Of a stretch of DNA of 64,000 nucleotides, positions 22,576 to 33,749 are shown one piece after another; positions within the stretch are counted from its first letter, which is position 1; the number at the start of each line of letters is the position of its first letter. Position numbers and translations under genes: made by a program. The notes beneath the pieces are model-generated. The model was given only the letters and a program-made list of their open reading frames with translations. It made no database searches and had not been told where the DNA came from. The stretch lies in the NCBI GenBank assembly GCA_000320605.2, contig KB445796.1:566374-630373 (forward strand), given 5' to 3'. This stretch comes from Gelatoporia subvermispora B (Eukaryota > Basidiomycota > Agaricomycetes > Polyporales > Gelatoporiaceae).

Positions 22576-25500
22576 ATGGCGGGCTCTTGCTGCAAGAATT
22601 CAGAGAAAGCGGGCGAGGGAGGCTCTGGCACCTGTATCAACGCTTGTCTGACCAAGCCAGAGACCTCTGCAAGAAAACCTGCGGTTCCTAGAGAAGACAT
22701 CGCGCACGTAGATAGCCCGTGCTGCGAGAGTGGTAGTTGCAAGTGCGAGGGTCAGTCGCCTCCCTCCCTCAATTGACCCTCATGAGCGATTCGCTGATCT
22801 TGTAGTCCAGATGTCTGCCTCATGCAACTGGCTCGGGTTATATGCGCGGACGACCCCACGCACAAGACAGACGAACGCCATAGTTGCGACGATATGGTAT
22901 CCTTAGTGTCTGCGAACGAAGATACTGCTTCTACTTGCTGCGATAAAGCAGCCAACATCTCAAGTAAGGGCATATCTTGATCTCGATACAATATGTTTAC
23001 TCAAACAGAGCTGTAGGCGATACTGGCGGTGAGAAACATACCTCAAGCTCCGGCAACGCCGTCTCAACTTCTGCCTGTCGGCGCACAGGCCTTCGCAGGC
23101 GCATCGCCGTTCAGCCAGGATGTGATGCGACGCAGACCAAACTTCCGCAGGAGGCCTGTGAACACCATGTGTCCGTCGCCCGTGCTCGTCACGGTAGCAC
23201 CCTCGCAGCGTTTGGATGCATCTGCAAGGCGATGCTTGCCCACGGCTTGCAGTCGTGCTGCACCACTTCCCGCCCTGCCAAGAAGGCGGCCAGCATCTCA
23301 AGTGTCCCCCGCCTCAACCGCTCGACATCCTCGATAGCTTCAAAGAAGAGCGCACGGTCCACTAACACCTGCACCGATGGCTGCTGTGCGAAGCCGAGCG
23401 TGACGTCGCTGCACTATGAAGCATCCAAGAAGAAGGCGGCGTCCTCGACGTCGCTCACGAGTTCTCGTTGTGGAGACTCATGCTGTGCAGTCCCGCGCGT
23501 AGGAGCCAGCGGGATCGAAGAAGCTGTCGAGGTCAGAGCTCGTCGCCCGCGAGCTGGCGGTTCGTGCGCATCCGTTGATTCTTGCTGTGAAGACAGCTGC
23601 TGTAGGGGTTCGGACCATTCCGACACCCAAGCCACGCCCGCGGCGGACCTCGCCACAATATCGCACCCTGACCTCTCCGTGCTCGAGAAGGGAAACAAGC
23701 CGCCCGATCGGCACGCCGTGCTTGCGGTCAAAGGCATGACCTGCACCGGGTGCGAGAACAAACTGATGCGCACGATGCGCGGGATCCCAGCCATCAGCAA
23801 CGCCAAGGCGAACCTGGTGCTTTGTCGCGCAGAGTTCGATTACGACGGCTCCGCGACGGACCTGCAGTCGCTCGTTCAGACCATCGAGAAGCTATCTGGG
23901 TTCACCGCGGAGATCATCAATGCCCAGGCCACGCGATCGCTCGACTTGACGATCGATAGGAAGATATGCGACGACTTCCTGCTCAGATCGCCCCCGAAGG
24001 GCGTTGAGGGCGTCTCGCGTATGGACAAGACCACTGTGCGTGTGACATACGATCCGCGCGTCGTCGGTGCGCGTAGAATTCTCCAGGAATACGCAGAGTT
24101 TGCACCAGTTCTCGCACCAGAGGCACGCGATCCCACCATCATGGCGGGGGCGAAGCACATCCGCACGCTCGGCATGCGCGTAGTGGTGTCAAGTCTTCTT
24201 ACGGTCCCGGTGCTCATCATGGCATGGGCACCGCTCCCTCCGCATCCTCACGGCTACGCCATCGCATCCATGGTCCTCGCCACGATCGTCCAGACAGCCA
24301 TCACGGGCCCCTTCTATCGCAGCGCATTCAAGGACTTGTTCCTGTCTGGTCATGTCGAGATCGACCTCCTTATCGTGCTCAGTACCACGGCCGCGTATGT
24401 CTACTCCGTTGTTGCGTTCGCATACCAGATGGTGGACCGCCCCCTGTCGACCGGCCAGTTTTTCGAGACCAGCACGCTCCTGGTCACACTGATCATGCTG
24501 GGCCAGCTCGTCAGTGCGTTCGCTCGCCAGCGCGCGATGGAGGCAATCTCGACCCGGTCCCTCCAGCAGCAGTCCGCGATGCTCGTATATTCCGACGGCC
24601 GTGAGGAGACGATCGATGCGAGACTGCTCGAATTCGGCGATCGCTTCCGCGTCCTGCCCGACTCGGCCATCATCACGGATGGTGCAGTCGTCGTAGGGCA
24701 GAGCGAGGTGGACGAGTCGATGATCACGGGCGAGGGCATCCCTGTACCGAAGCAGCCCGGAAGCACAGTCACGGCGGGCACGCTCAACGGATCCGGAACG
24801 TTACTCGTCTCTGTTACACGTCTTCCCGGTAACAACACGATCAGCGACATTGCTGCACTCGTCGACGACGCGCGCCTCTCCCGTGCGCGCGTCCAGGACA
24901 CGGTCGACCGCGTCTGCGCGTTGTTCGTGCCCACGGTACTCGTAGCCTCCGTGGCGACGTTCCTGATCTGGCTCGCGGTGGGCATCCGGGTGCGCGGGCA
25001 GCCCTCGGGTGAGGCAGCAGTGACCGCCCTGACGTATGCAATCGCGCTTCTAGCAATCTCGTGCCCCTGTGCGATTGGCCTCGCGGTGCCGATGGTCGTA
25101 CTAGTAGCAGGTGGTGTGGCTGCAAGGCACGGGCTCGTCTTCAAGGCCGCCTCGACAATCGAATCTGCGCGCGCAATCACTCACGCCGTCTTTGATAAGA
25201 CGGGCACGCTTACGCAGGGGCACCTCGAAGTTGTTAGCTCCGTGTTCCTGGATACAGCACCGATCGGGCTCGACGTACGCAGAGCTATCGCTGGCCTAGT
25301 TGCGCCAAGCCGCCATCCCGTCTCCCGCGCGATCGCCTCGTTCCTTGGACCCTCAGACGTAGCCGATGATTCAGTCGAGGAAACAAAGATAGTGACGGGC
25401 AAAGGCATCGAGGCGACCCTAGCTGGCGGGACGCTTCAAGGAGGCAATCCGCGCTGGCTTCGAGTTGAAGACCATCCCGCGGTCGTACCCGTGCTATCCA

Positions 25501-26129
25501 GCGGTCTCACTGCGTTCTGTGTCACATACAACGGCGAGCTTCTCGCGGTCTTCGGGCTGGAAGACACGCTGCGCCCCGAGGCTGCATCTGTCGTTCGCGA
25601 GCTCCGCAAGCGAGGCGTATCACTCTCGATCCTGAGCGGAGATAATGCCGCGGCAGTCGACAAGGTTGCCCAGATGCTGGGAATACCGCGCGACCACGTT
25701 CGATCTGGGTGTCTGCCTGCAGACAAACAAGCCTATGTGAAGGACCTTTCCGCGGCAGGCGAAAAGGTCTTGTTCTGCGGAGATGGGACCAACGACGCCG
25801 TCGCGCTCGCCCAGGCGGACATCGGTGTGCATCTGCGCAGCGGAGAGGGCGCTGGCGTCGCGGCGTCTACTGCTGCAGACGCCGTTCTCCTCAACCCATC
25901 GCTCTCCGGAATCTTGACGCTACTTCAGCTATCCGACGCAGTCTCTCGCAGGATCATGGTGAACTTTGTCTGGTGTGCGGTGTACAACCTCGGCGCTGCC
26001 TTGTTTGCTACTGGTGCTTTGGTGGACGTCAGGATTGCGCCTGCGTTCGCGGGTCTGGGGGAGGTTGTGAGTGTCTTACCGGTGGTACTCGTCGCTATCC
26101 AGATGCGGTGGTTCAAAGTACGCGTGTGA
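22576..26129 (+). CDS. P1B-type heavy-metal-transporting ATPase (PCA1/Cu-like)
   Basis: Three exons: 22576-22750, 22811-22963 and 23017-26129, joined in frame through introns of 60 and 53 bp. The first 300 or so residues are rich in paired cysteines (CCK, SPCC, SCCE, DSCC), likely a metal-sensing or chelating extension. An HMA domain follows with the metal site MTCTGC. The core shows the P1B landmarks in order: TGE (ITGEGIPVP), the membrane metal motif CPC (AISCPCAIGL), phosphorylation site DKTGTLT, the HP motif (SRHPVSRAI) and GDGTNDA. The last helix reads AGLGEVVSVLPV and lacks the MxxSS of classical Cu+ pumps, which favours a PCA1-like exporter of copper or cadmium. It should sit in the plasma or vacuolar membrane and confer metal tolerance. 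Confidence 0.9.
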
Positions 26130-26639
26130 CGCGTTTAAGATGTTTTGGAGATACATGTGCGTTGAGCCTGAGGGCGTGTTTCCTATGCAGTGTCGTGCTG
26201 GTAGGCTGTAGCGGACTTGGCTGTCGATGATGTTGCAGTTTCATTCTGTACAGGAATCCAACTGTTCGGTCAGAGCGTAGGGAATCTGTATGAAGTTCCT
26301 ATGGCAGATACATTGATGTCTGTGATCAAGAGGCAGTTCCGCCTTACTCGAAGGACTCGTCAGTGAGTGTCACGTGTTCAGATGATCAATGACGCCCTCG
26401 ATGGGGATGATGACCTCTGCCTCCCAGGACTCCTGGCTGGGCAAGGAGGTTTCGACGCCGGCTTGTGTGCACGTGTCGACCCTTCGCGTCCCCCCACCAC
26501 GATGTCCAGGCTCCAGCTTGCCCGCGACGTTGGCCCAGCGGCATAGCAGGCGCATGTCATCTCCGGCGCGCTCAACGATTGACGAGCATGTGCAGCTGAA
26601 GGTCCGTAAGATGGTCCTCGGAAGACATGTTCAAGTACT
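26130..26639. other. Intergenic, mostly unrecognised
   Basis: No gene supported. Part of it (from about 26.58 kb) already resembles the region upstream of the metal ATPase, marking the start of the relic copy. Confidence 0.4.
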
Positions 26640-27062
26640 TATCTTCCGCCTTTCGCAGTAGTGCGCTCTCCTCGTCGTGGGCTGGCTGCTGCTAGTCACA
26701 CTAGTGGCGGCGCTTCAGACCGGACACGCTGGCCGCCCATGAGCTTTCAAGCTGCTTGTGCTGCACTTGACTGGTTCGATCGCGCGCGGGACTCCGTTCT
26801 GCGCCTCACTGTCGTAGTACGATCGCAGTGGGCGCCTGCCGCAGACAGCGGACGAGGGACAATCTGGTATTTGTGCCAGCACTTGTTCGGCCAGGCTAGG
26901 AATCTCTGCAAGAGAGGTCGCCGCCAGAGACGATGAATCAGTGCGTGGTGGCAGGCATCCCGCGTTCGCCATACGCAGCCCCTCGTAAGATGGTGATGAA
27001 CCTCATCCGTTGTCCGGTGTACAACCTGGTCGTTGCCTCGTTTGCGCTGGACGCTGTTTTTA
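26640..27062 (+). pseudogene. Relic of a second metal ATPase (both ends only)
   Basis: Bases 26.64-26.94 kb align with the promoter and first exon of the ATPase (GTGGGCTGGCTG..., GGCGGCGCTTCA, CGCGCGGGA..., ending CTCTGCAAGA). Bases 26.98-27.06 kb align with its very 3' end (GGTGTACAACCT...TTTGC, the YNLGAALFA region). The roughly 3 kb in between are absent, so this is a copy with an internal deletion and no coding capacity. Confidence 0.65.
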
Positions 27063-27115
27063 AGCATAGGATCACCTCCGTTTGCTGCCGGGAGAGAGTA
27101 CGAGGCTGGCGCCAC

Positions 27116-27210
27116 CAGGGTTGGCTTGACCGAGGTTTAACGCCCGTTTAACGCCCGTCAAGCCGCGTTTAACCCTTTGACCTTGACCCCGGTCAACGTC
27201 AACGCGTGAT
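27116..27210 (+). repeat. Left end of the hAT element
   Basis: Starts CAGGGTTGGCTTGACC. It then has repeated GTTTAAC and TTGACC motifs, mirrored by the same motifs in the right end. The internal order differs, so only the outermost 9 or so bases form a true inverted repeat. Confidence 0.7.
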
Positions 27211-27749
27211 TCTCACGTGAATGCAGACGACGACTGAGGCTCTGCATCTCGACTTCATTTACGAGCATTGATTCTTGTAATCAGTTTATCTAGCTCTATC
27301 TAAATGTCCCTGTCCGATGGCGTAGCTGATACTACCTCGTGAAATGCACGTTCTGTCTCTAGGCCAGGCTCTTAAACCAGCCGTCGCTATAGACAAGCCC
27401 TGCTCCATCCGAGGGCGTGCACACGTGCTGATTATGTGACCGGGATCATGTGATTTATACGAGTAAGCCAAATTCGGAGGTGTGTGAAGGACGGGCAAGT
27501 CTATAGGACGGCTGGTCCTTAAGGCGTGCCGAGGTTTTGCCGTTCGGAGGAACCGGAGATCTTGAGTACGCGAGCAGTGAGATCTCGGGCGCTACACCCT
27601 ATTTTCTGCCTGGAATTTCCTGAATTTTCTTGCCTCGCGTGCCGTCGGGATCATCACGCGGGCGCTCTCTGTCACGGATCTCTCCTGCTTAGTCACCCAT
27701 TCGAACCTCCTATGTTGAGGACAACCATACTCGGCAGTTCCAGAAGCCA
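27211..27749. other. Spacer between transposon end and helicase
   Basis: No supported gene. A frame from 27526 runs into the helicase but shows no recognisable domain. It may be leader or a degenerate first exon. Confidence 0.35.
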
Positions 27750-30485
27750 GATGACTCCTTCTTCTTGGTCTATTTAGCGAATTCGTGATCTCACGCAACA
27801 GAAATTCGGAAAACGCGCATGTCGCTTCCAGCTTAACGTCGCTCGCTCGCTATATGAAAAACAAAATGACGTTGTTGCCATCGCGGCGACCGGCTCTGGC
27901 AAGACGCTTTCCTTCTGGATTCCCCTGCTTATGGCTCTTGAGGACAAGCAAGACAAAATGATCTTTGTGGTCACTCCGCTCAATATTCTCGGACGGCAAA
28001 ATGTAGAAATCTTGGGGGCGGCTGGGATCAGTGCTGTTGCTGTGGACGCGCAGAGTGCCATGGAGGAGACGTTTGCGGTGCGCCTTATTTTATTTCTATC
28101 TTGACAAGTGATTGAACCAGAACCCGAAATTCAGGATATAGAAGCCGGGAAGCACCAGGTGGTCGTAATAAACCCGGAGATGCTTATGCGCTCAAAGGGT
28201 TATTGCGAGAAGCTTTGGAAGAATCCTGGCTTCACATCCCGGATTCTCTACTTCGTGTTCGACGAAGGACACTGCATCAGCGAACGGAGCGCCTTCCGCG
28301 AACAATACAAGCACGTCGGCTCTCTTTGCTATCTCATTCCTGACTCTATTCAGTTCTATGTCGCCTCTGCTACTCTGCCAACTCCAGTCCTCTCTGACGT
28401 GACCGATCTTCTGCACTTGCGACCCGACCGAACTGACTATATCTTACACTCAAATGACCGTCCAGACATTGCCATTGGGGTCCGCAAAATGCGACATTCT
28501 GCCGAATCGTATCGCGACCTTGACTTCCTCATTCCAGACAACTTCAAGGACGGCGACCCCCCACCGCCCAAGTTCCTGGTTTTTTTCAATAACATTCGGG
28601 AAGCTGAAGCGGCCACTCAGCATCTTCGAAGTCGCCTACCTGAGCACCTACGGCACAAGGTCAAGTGGTTCCACTCGATAATGTCCGACAAGTACCGGAA
28701 CGACAAATTTGAGGCCTTGAAGAACAGTGACACCTTCGGTCTATGTGTCACTGACTCCTTTGGCATGGTGAGTCAATCGTTTATCTGAGCAACATAATTT
28801 CTAATTCCTTTTGCAGGGACTGGACCTATCTGACATCAAGATCGTCATCCAGTGGAAAGTACCATCGAGCCTCAACACGCTCTGGCAACGCTTCGGCCGT
28901 GCAGCAAGAGGCGACAGATTTCAAGGTTTTGCGATCTTAATTGCGGAGAAGGCACTCTGGGACAGCGACATTCAGAAACGGGCACATCGAAAAGCTCAAG
29001 CCGCAGCTCCGAAGAAACGAAAGCGTAAGAACACCTCCAAGAAAGCGTCCAAGCGTAGGCGACTTGATAATCAGCAGGCTCCTCACGCTGGAGCCGTCGT
29101 TCTCTCAGAGCCTGCCTCAAACGATAGCAGCGAATCAAGTGACAATGACAATATTGCTGACTCAGATATTCCAGCGGCCACACAACCAGCGCTCAATGCT
29201 GATATAGGTATGTCTTTCTGCTTATTCTTACTGGTACAATGGGCTAATTCGGCACTCAGAGACACAAAATCACGCTAATGATAATAAAGTCGACATCGAG
29301 GCCTTGAGGTGCTTGTATGCGAAGAGCACGATCACGAAGATTGCTGCGGTGAAGAAAGAAACCAAAACCGTTCAACCAGCACTCCTTGACGTTGTCAACG
29401 CCGAATCGCGAGGCTTCAAGTGCCGACGCACACCCATTACACTTTTTTATTCAAACGACAAGCGTAGTACGTGATCTGATCTTGGGCGTTTGTATCTATC
29501 ATTTCTCACGCTTGATCACAACAGCATTCAATCACCTCCAGTGTGATAATGAACAACCTGATGGTTGCCGACGCTGCGCTCCTAAGTCACCATCCCCGTG
29601 CTGTGATCTCTGCGACCCAGCTGCATTCGACATCTTCGGCGAAATCAGCACCACAAAGCCAGCAAGAGCAATGAAGAAATCGACCATCAAACCATACAAA
29701 GCGAGCGAAGCTGAGCAGCGGCTGCGACTCAAGCTCCTCAACTGGCGCGACCAGGAGGCCGAGAGCAAGTACGGCCGTGCAATGTTTCTTGACTTCGGAG
29801 GGAGCTTGATATTCTGAGATGAAAACCTCGAGCGCATAGTCGACTGTGCTCAGGCCGGCAAGCTGAATACTCAAGAACACCTTCAGAAGGAGGTCGCATG
29901 GGCTGGAGAATGGACGGATACTCTTGAAGATGCTCTCATGATGATCATGCATTCCGTTTTTCCACCTTCCCTACCTCCCCCACCTCCGGTTCACCTTGTA
30001 GTGCCTATGCAAGTGGACGTTCCACAATTGCAAGATCAGCCTGAAGCAAGTGTGAGCGGCGCTCGGAAGCACAAGGCTCCGACGTGCAGCCGGTGTGGAC
30101 GCCAGGGACATAGCTGTAAGCTCATTTTGGATTGTACGTGTGCATTGCTAATCCAACCACTGCAGGCCGCTCAAGAGATTGTCCTATGCGCCCTCCTGAT
30201 GCTGTAGCTCCACAGCCTCCGGCAGTCTCCACGACCCAGCTCGTGCTTAATGCAAACAGCACAAACCTGAGCGTCACCCGCTATACATTGCCTATCCCCA
30301 GGCCATGGAACTCAGGGCTCGTTTGGTGTGCTCCATACAATCCCCCCGCAGTACGAGTAAACGGAGCAAATGGTACGTCTATACATCCAAATCCCCATCT
30401 TCCCCATCGACTTCTTCTGCCACAACGTCATCCATATCCACCAGTTCAGAACCCACTGACCCTAACTTCGCCAGGCCGCTGTTGA
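27750..30485 (+). pseudogene. RecQ-like DNA helicase with C-terminal zinc knuckle
   Basis: The helicase core has motif I AATGSGKTLSFW, motif II FDEGHCISE (RecQ has DEAHC), motif III VASATLP, and motifs V/VI DSFGMGLDLSDI...WQRFGRAARG. A clean intron (28767-28816) splits motif V. Downstream come a lysine-rich linker and a cysteine-rich segment (CDNEQPDGCRRC...CCDLCDP) typical of the large agaricomycete RecQ-like family. Last is a CCHC-like knuckle (CSRCGRQGHSC plus RSRDC after an intron). Two in-frame stops break it: TAG at 27774-27776 just before the helicase core, and TGA at 29815-29817. It lies inside the hAT element and converges with the DUF6589 gene, their 3' ends overlapping. The role in transposition is unknown. 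Confidence 0.75.
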
Positions 30486-33253
30486 TGAGATTCGGCATGG
30501 TGTACTTAGCAGAGCGGCCAGGTTTGTGTTCGTGAGTCTCTAATTCCTCCATCAATTTTGCGAGTCTTCTGAATGTTCGTTCCATTGCAGGTCCAGAATG
30601 TGTGTAGCTGCGCTGTTGTAACATGAACATATCCTCGAAGGTAATGCGCACCCGCTTGTACGACTGTATTAGCGGCGACTCCTTAATAATGCGCTCTTGT
30701 GTACGTGTGGAGTATAGGCCAGCATATATGCGCTGTATCAGCCCAGTTATTTGTTTGGCCGTAGTGTAGTTGCATGTATTTCATACCTTGGTATATAAAT
30801 TGTTATGCTCGAGCCACCAGTCCACCCCACGGAATGCGTTGTACTGGCCAGTAGGGTTACATAGCCAGTTCATCCGGATTGCCCGTCTGAAAATTGTAAG
30901 TCCTTGAAATATTGCCTGTTTATCAATTACTCACCTCAGTCCCGCAGGATACACGAAATAGAGATTATGTAAGATACGCAGCATGTGCGTCGCGTACTTG
31001 TGTTTCCCGCACCCTTTGAAGACAAGGATCCAAGGTAAGAAACACTGCTCAACGCATCCGATGTCCCCCGCATTCATTGCACCACTGATCTCTTTATAGT
31101 ACATGTATAGCTGTTGGCGGACCATGGCATTTTCACGCTGTTCGTCACGGCGTTCACGTGGCTCTGATCACTGGCGCTTCAAGTCAGAACCCGCGACATG
31201 GTCCTTCACAAGAGTCTTTGCGATGTCCTTCAATATCTCCCAAATTGGCTTCGTCTTCGCCCAGTTCTCAAGGCTATTGACCAAGTACCTTCGCTTTACC
31301 TCTACTCTCCAGCAGTCCAATTGTGAGACAATCCCGACGTGCTGGATTATCTCATGCATTCTACAAAACCCAGGCTTGCTGATAACTTTCCTTGTTTCTT
31401 TAGGGCGTATTGCTGCTACCTCTGCCATGAGGCAGGTCTTGTCCGCTCGGGTAGCTTTGGGAATGGTGCACAGCTTCCAGACTGCTTCTGCACAAGCCAT
31501 CTTCAGATGGAACAAGCCCATCACAAAGATTACATGCTGATATCTCCTCCAGGATGTCTTCTCTTCCGAACGAGACCGCTGCAGAGCATTGATTCGTTCA
31601 CCAGTCGCCAAGTCGCCATGGACCAGAATCACGTGATCGCCAATATCTCGATGCCCCTGCATTTCATCCTCGGCATGGCTTCCGATGTTGGCTTGCTTGA
31701 ATATATCCGTGAGTGCTTCCCCATTTCCTGCCGTGGTAGATTCATTAATGTCCATTGCGCGCAGAGGGACCTGCTTAGATTGTACTACAGGGATTTTTTC
31801 AACGGGTTTGGGTTCGCCCAAGTCGGCCTTGAACTGCCGAAAGTATTCTGGACCATGGTTGACTAGGTTCGCAAGGAATTTCCATGCTTGAAAGCGCTGA
31901 CGCCGATTCATGCCTGAGTCATCCACATCATGCACCCAGATAGTCTGTGCCAGCTTGCGCCAGCTTGGTGTCTCGACGCCTCGATGATTCACAGGGTTAT
32001 GAGAAGAACTCGACCATAGCTGTTCGCAGCAGCGCAGGTCTTCCAGCTTCACCCCGTGATCTAGCCGAAGAAGCATACCCGACGTCATGTGGATAAGGGT
32101 GTCGTGCGGTTTTTCGAGCGTGGGTACGAGATGCTTGGACTCGTATTCAAAGTTGTCGTATACAGGGCCGGTAAGAAGGGTGCTCCCAGCTTGTTTGATC
32201 TGCTTTGTGGCATCTGCTGACAGGCTTTTTATAGCGCTGTATATCGTGGAACGCGATACAGAGAGCCCAAAGCGCGACAGCAGATCAACGACATTTTCGG
32301 GTGTTGAACACGCATGCAGGAAAATTCCGACCATCGCCTGAAGTGCGTTACATTTCTGGTTCGTGCTCTGAGCTACAATGCTCAAACATATAACCGTTTT
32401 CTAGATATTCTACCTGTATTAGCTCCCACATCAATAATACTAGTGAACATTTCACCATTGTCAAGACGGCTTGTCTCCGCTTCTCGATCATATTCACATC
32501 TTCGTCTTCGTCTTCATCAGGACCTTCGCCCTTGTCATTCCTCTCCTCTGCAACATTGCTCTCATTCCTGACATTGTGTCCATCCTCAGCATCATCATCA
32601 TCCTCAACATCACTATCTTCATCGCCGTCCTGCATGTCTCCAATATCCCTCCAGTACCTGGTGTCATCGGCATCATCGGCATCCGGCATCAATGGTCCAG
32701 ACCCGGACTTCACATTGCTATGCTTGCCATCTCCGTCTTCCGGTATTGGGAGTTCGATATTCTCTGTAGCCCAAGGGATGCCCGGACTTGGCTGTCGGCG
32801 AGCTCGCTGCTTACGAGCCCGGCGTCTCCGAGCCCGGCGCTGCGTCACAAGAGATGTGTTCGCCGCGAGGAGAGTCTGAAGCAACTCTCACATAACAGGT
32901 GCATACATGTGCATCTTGTGTGCGAGAACGTCGAGTTCGAATTCTTTGAGTTGGTCATCCGTGACTTTCGCAGCATTGAAATGAAGGCCTGTGTCCTTCT
33001 CCGAAAGTAACTGAATCTCCCCTTTACAAGCTCTATTCACAAGCTTGATAGTACATAACTTGGTAAATTCATCATTTGCCATCCCGTCCATAAGCCATGT
33101 CGCTAACTCTCCACTATTCTGCAGGTCTCCTACAGTTACATTGTGGGTAGAAGTCCGTGTTTGCGCCAACATCAGGAAGAAAGATCTGGCGGTGAGGCCT
33201 TCATTCTCGATCGCTCTGAGAATGAGCGGCAAGGAGTTTATTGTGGGGGGCAT
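30379..33253 (-). pseudogene. DUF6589-family gene with one nonsense mutation
   Basis: A multi-exon minus-strand gene. Recognisable blocks are the N-terminal segment (33253-32888), an Arg-rich then Asp/Glu-rich linker (D/E runs near 32.5-32.7 kb), a core with ILVHGDLATGER and MGLFHLKMACAEAVW (ending at 31168), and C-terminal exons (GCGKHKYATHMLRILHNLY near 31.0 kb; TFEDMFMLQQR near 30.6 kb). This matches the basidiomycete DUF6589 family, whose function is not known. The first two blocks are in one frame separated only by TGA (PVM*ELLQTLL), at a position where I expect tryptophan, so a single TGG to TGA change probably killed it. It sits inside the hAT element. Confidence 0.7.
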
Positions 33254-33749
33254 GGCTAGTAGGGCCTCACCTCGGGGAGTGTCGAGATAAGGCCATCGAC
33301 TTCATGTATCAACACGAGGATTGCTATCGCAGCATCTTCCGGCATGTTCTATGTCTGACGAGCTTCTTTCGGCTTTGTACACGGATTCTATTGCACAGTC
33401 ACGCGTTGTATGAATCGTGACTTCGGGTGCTATTGGCGCCGTAACATACTTGGTTCGGCAAGGTAAAAATCTGAAACCTGGACTGGGGTTTCAGAGATTT
33501 ACTCTCATTTTTTCTGGTGTTTCTACTCGCAGCCGATTCGTCCTACCTCACTGCCGTTCGGTTCCATCTCTGCGCGGAGAAATTCGGAAAGGGATATAAG
33601 CCAGCCGTCCTGTAGAGTTGTCTTCCTTCATTCACCACCCCATATCAAGAAGCACGTCCAAATCTAGTAATTCACACGTGCCAACGCTCACATAATCACA
33701 TTCGGACTCCGCTCTATTTGTGGAAGGCAACTCTACAGCGACGGATGGT
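33254..33749. other. Spacer between DUF6589 and transposase genes
   Basis: No gene. It contains a short perfect hairpin CTGAAACC...GGTTTCAG (33471-33494) of unknown role. It should contain the DUF6589 promoter and the 3' end of the transposase transcript. Confidence 0.4.
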
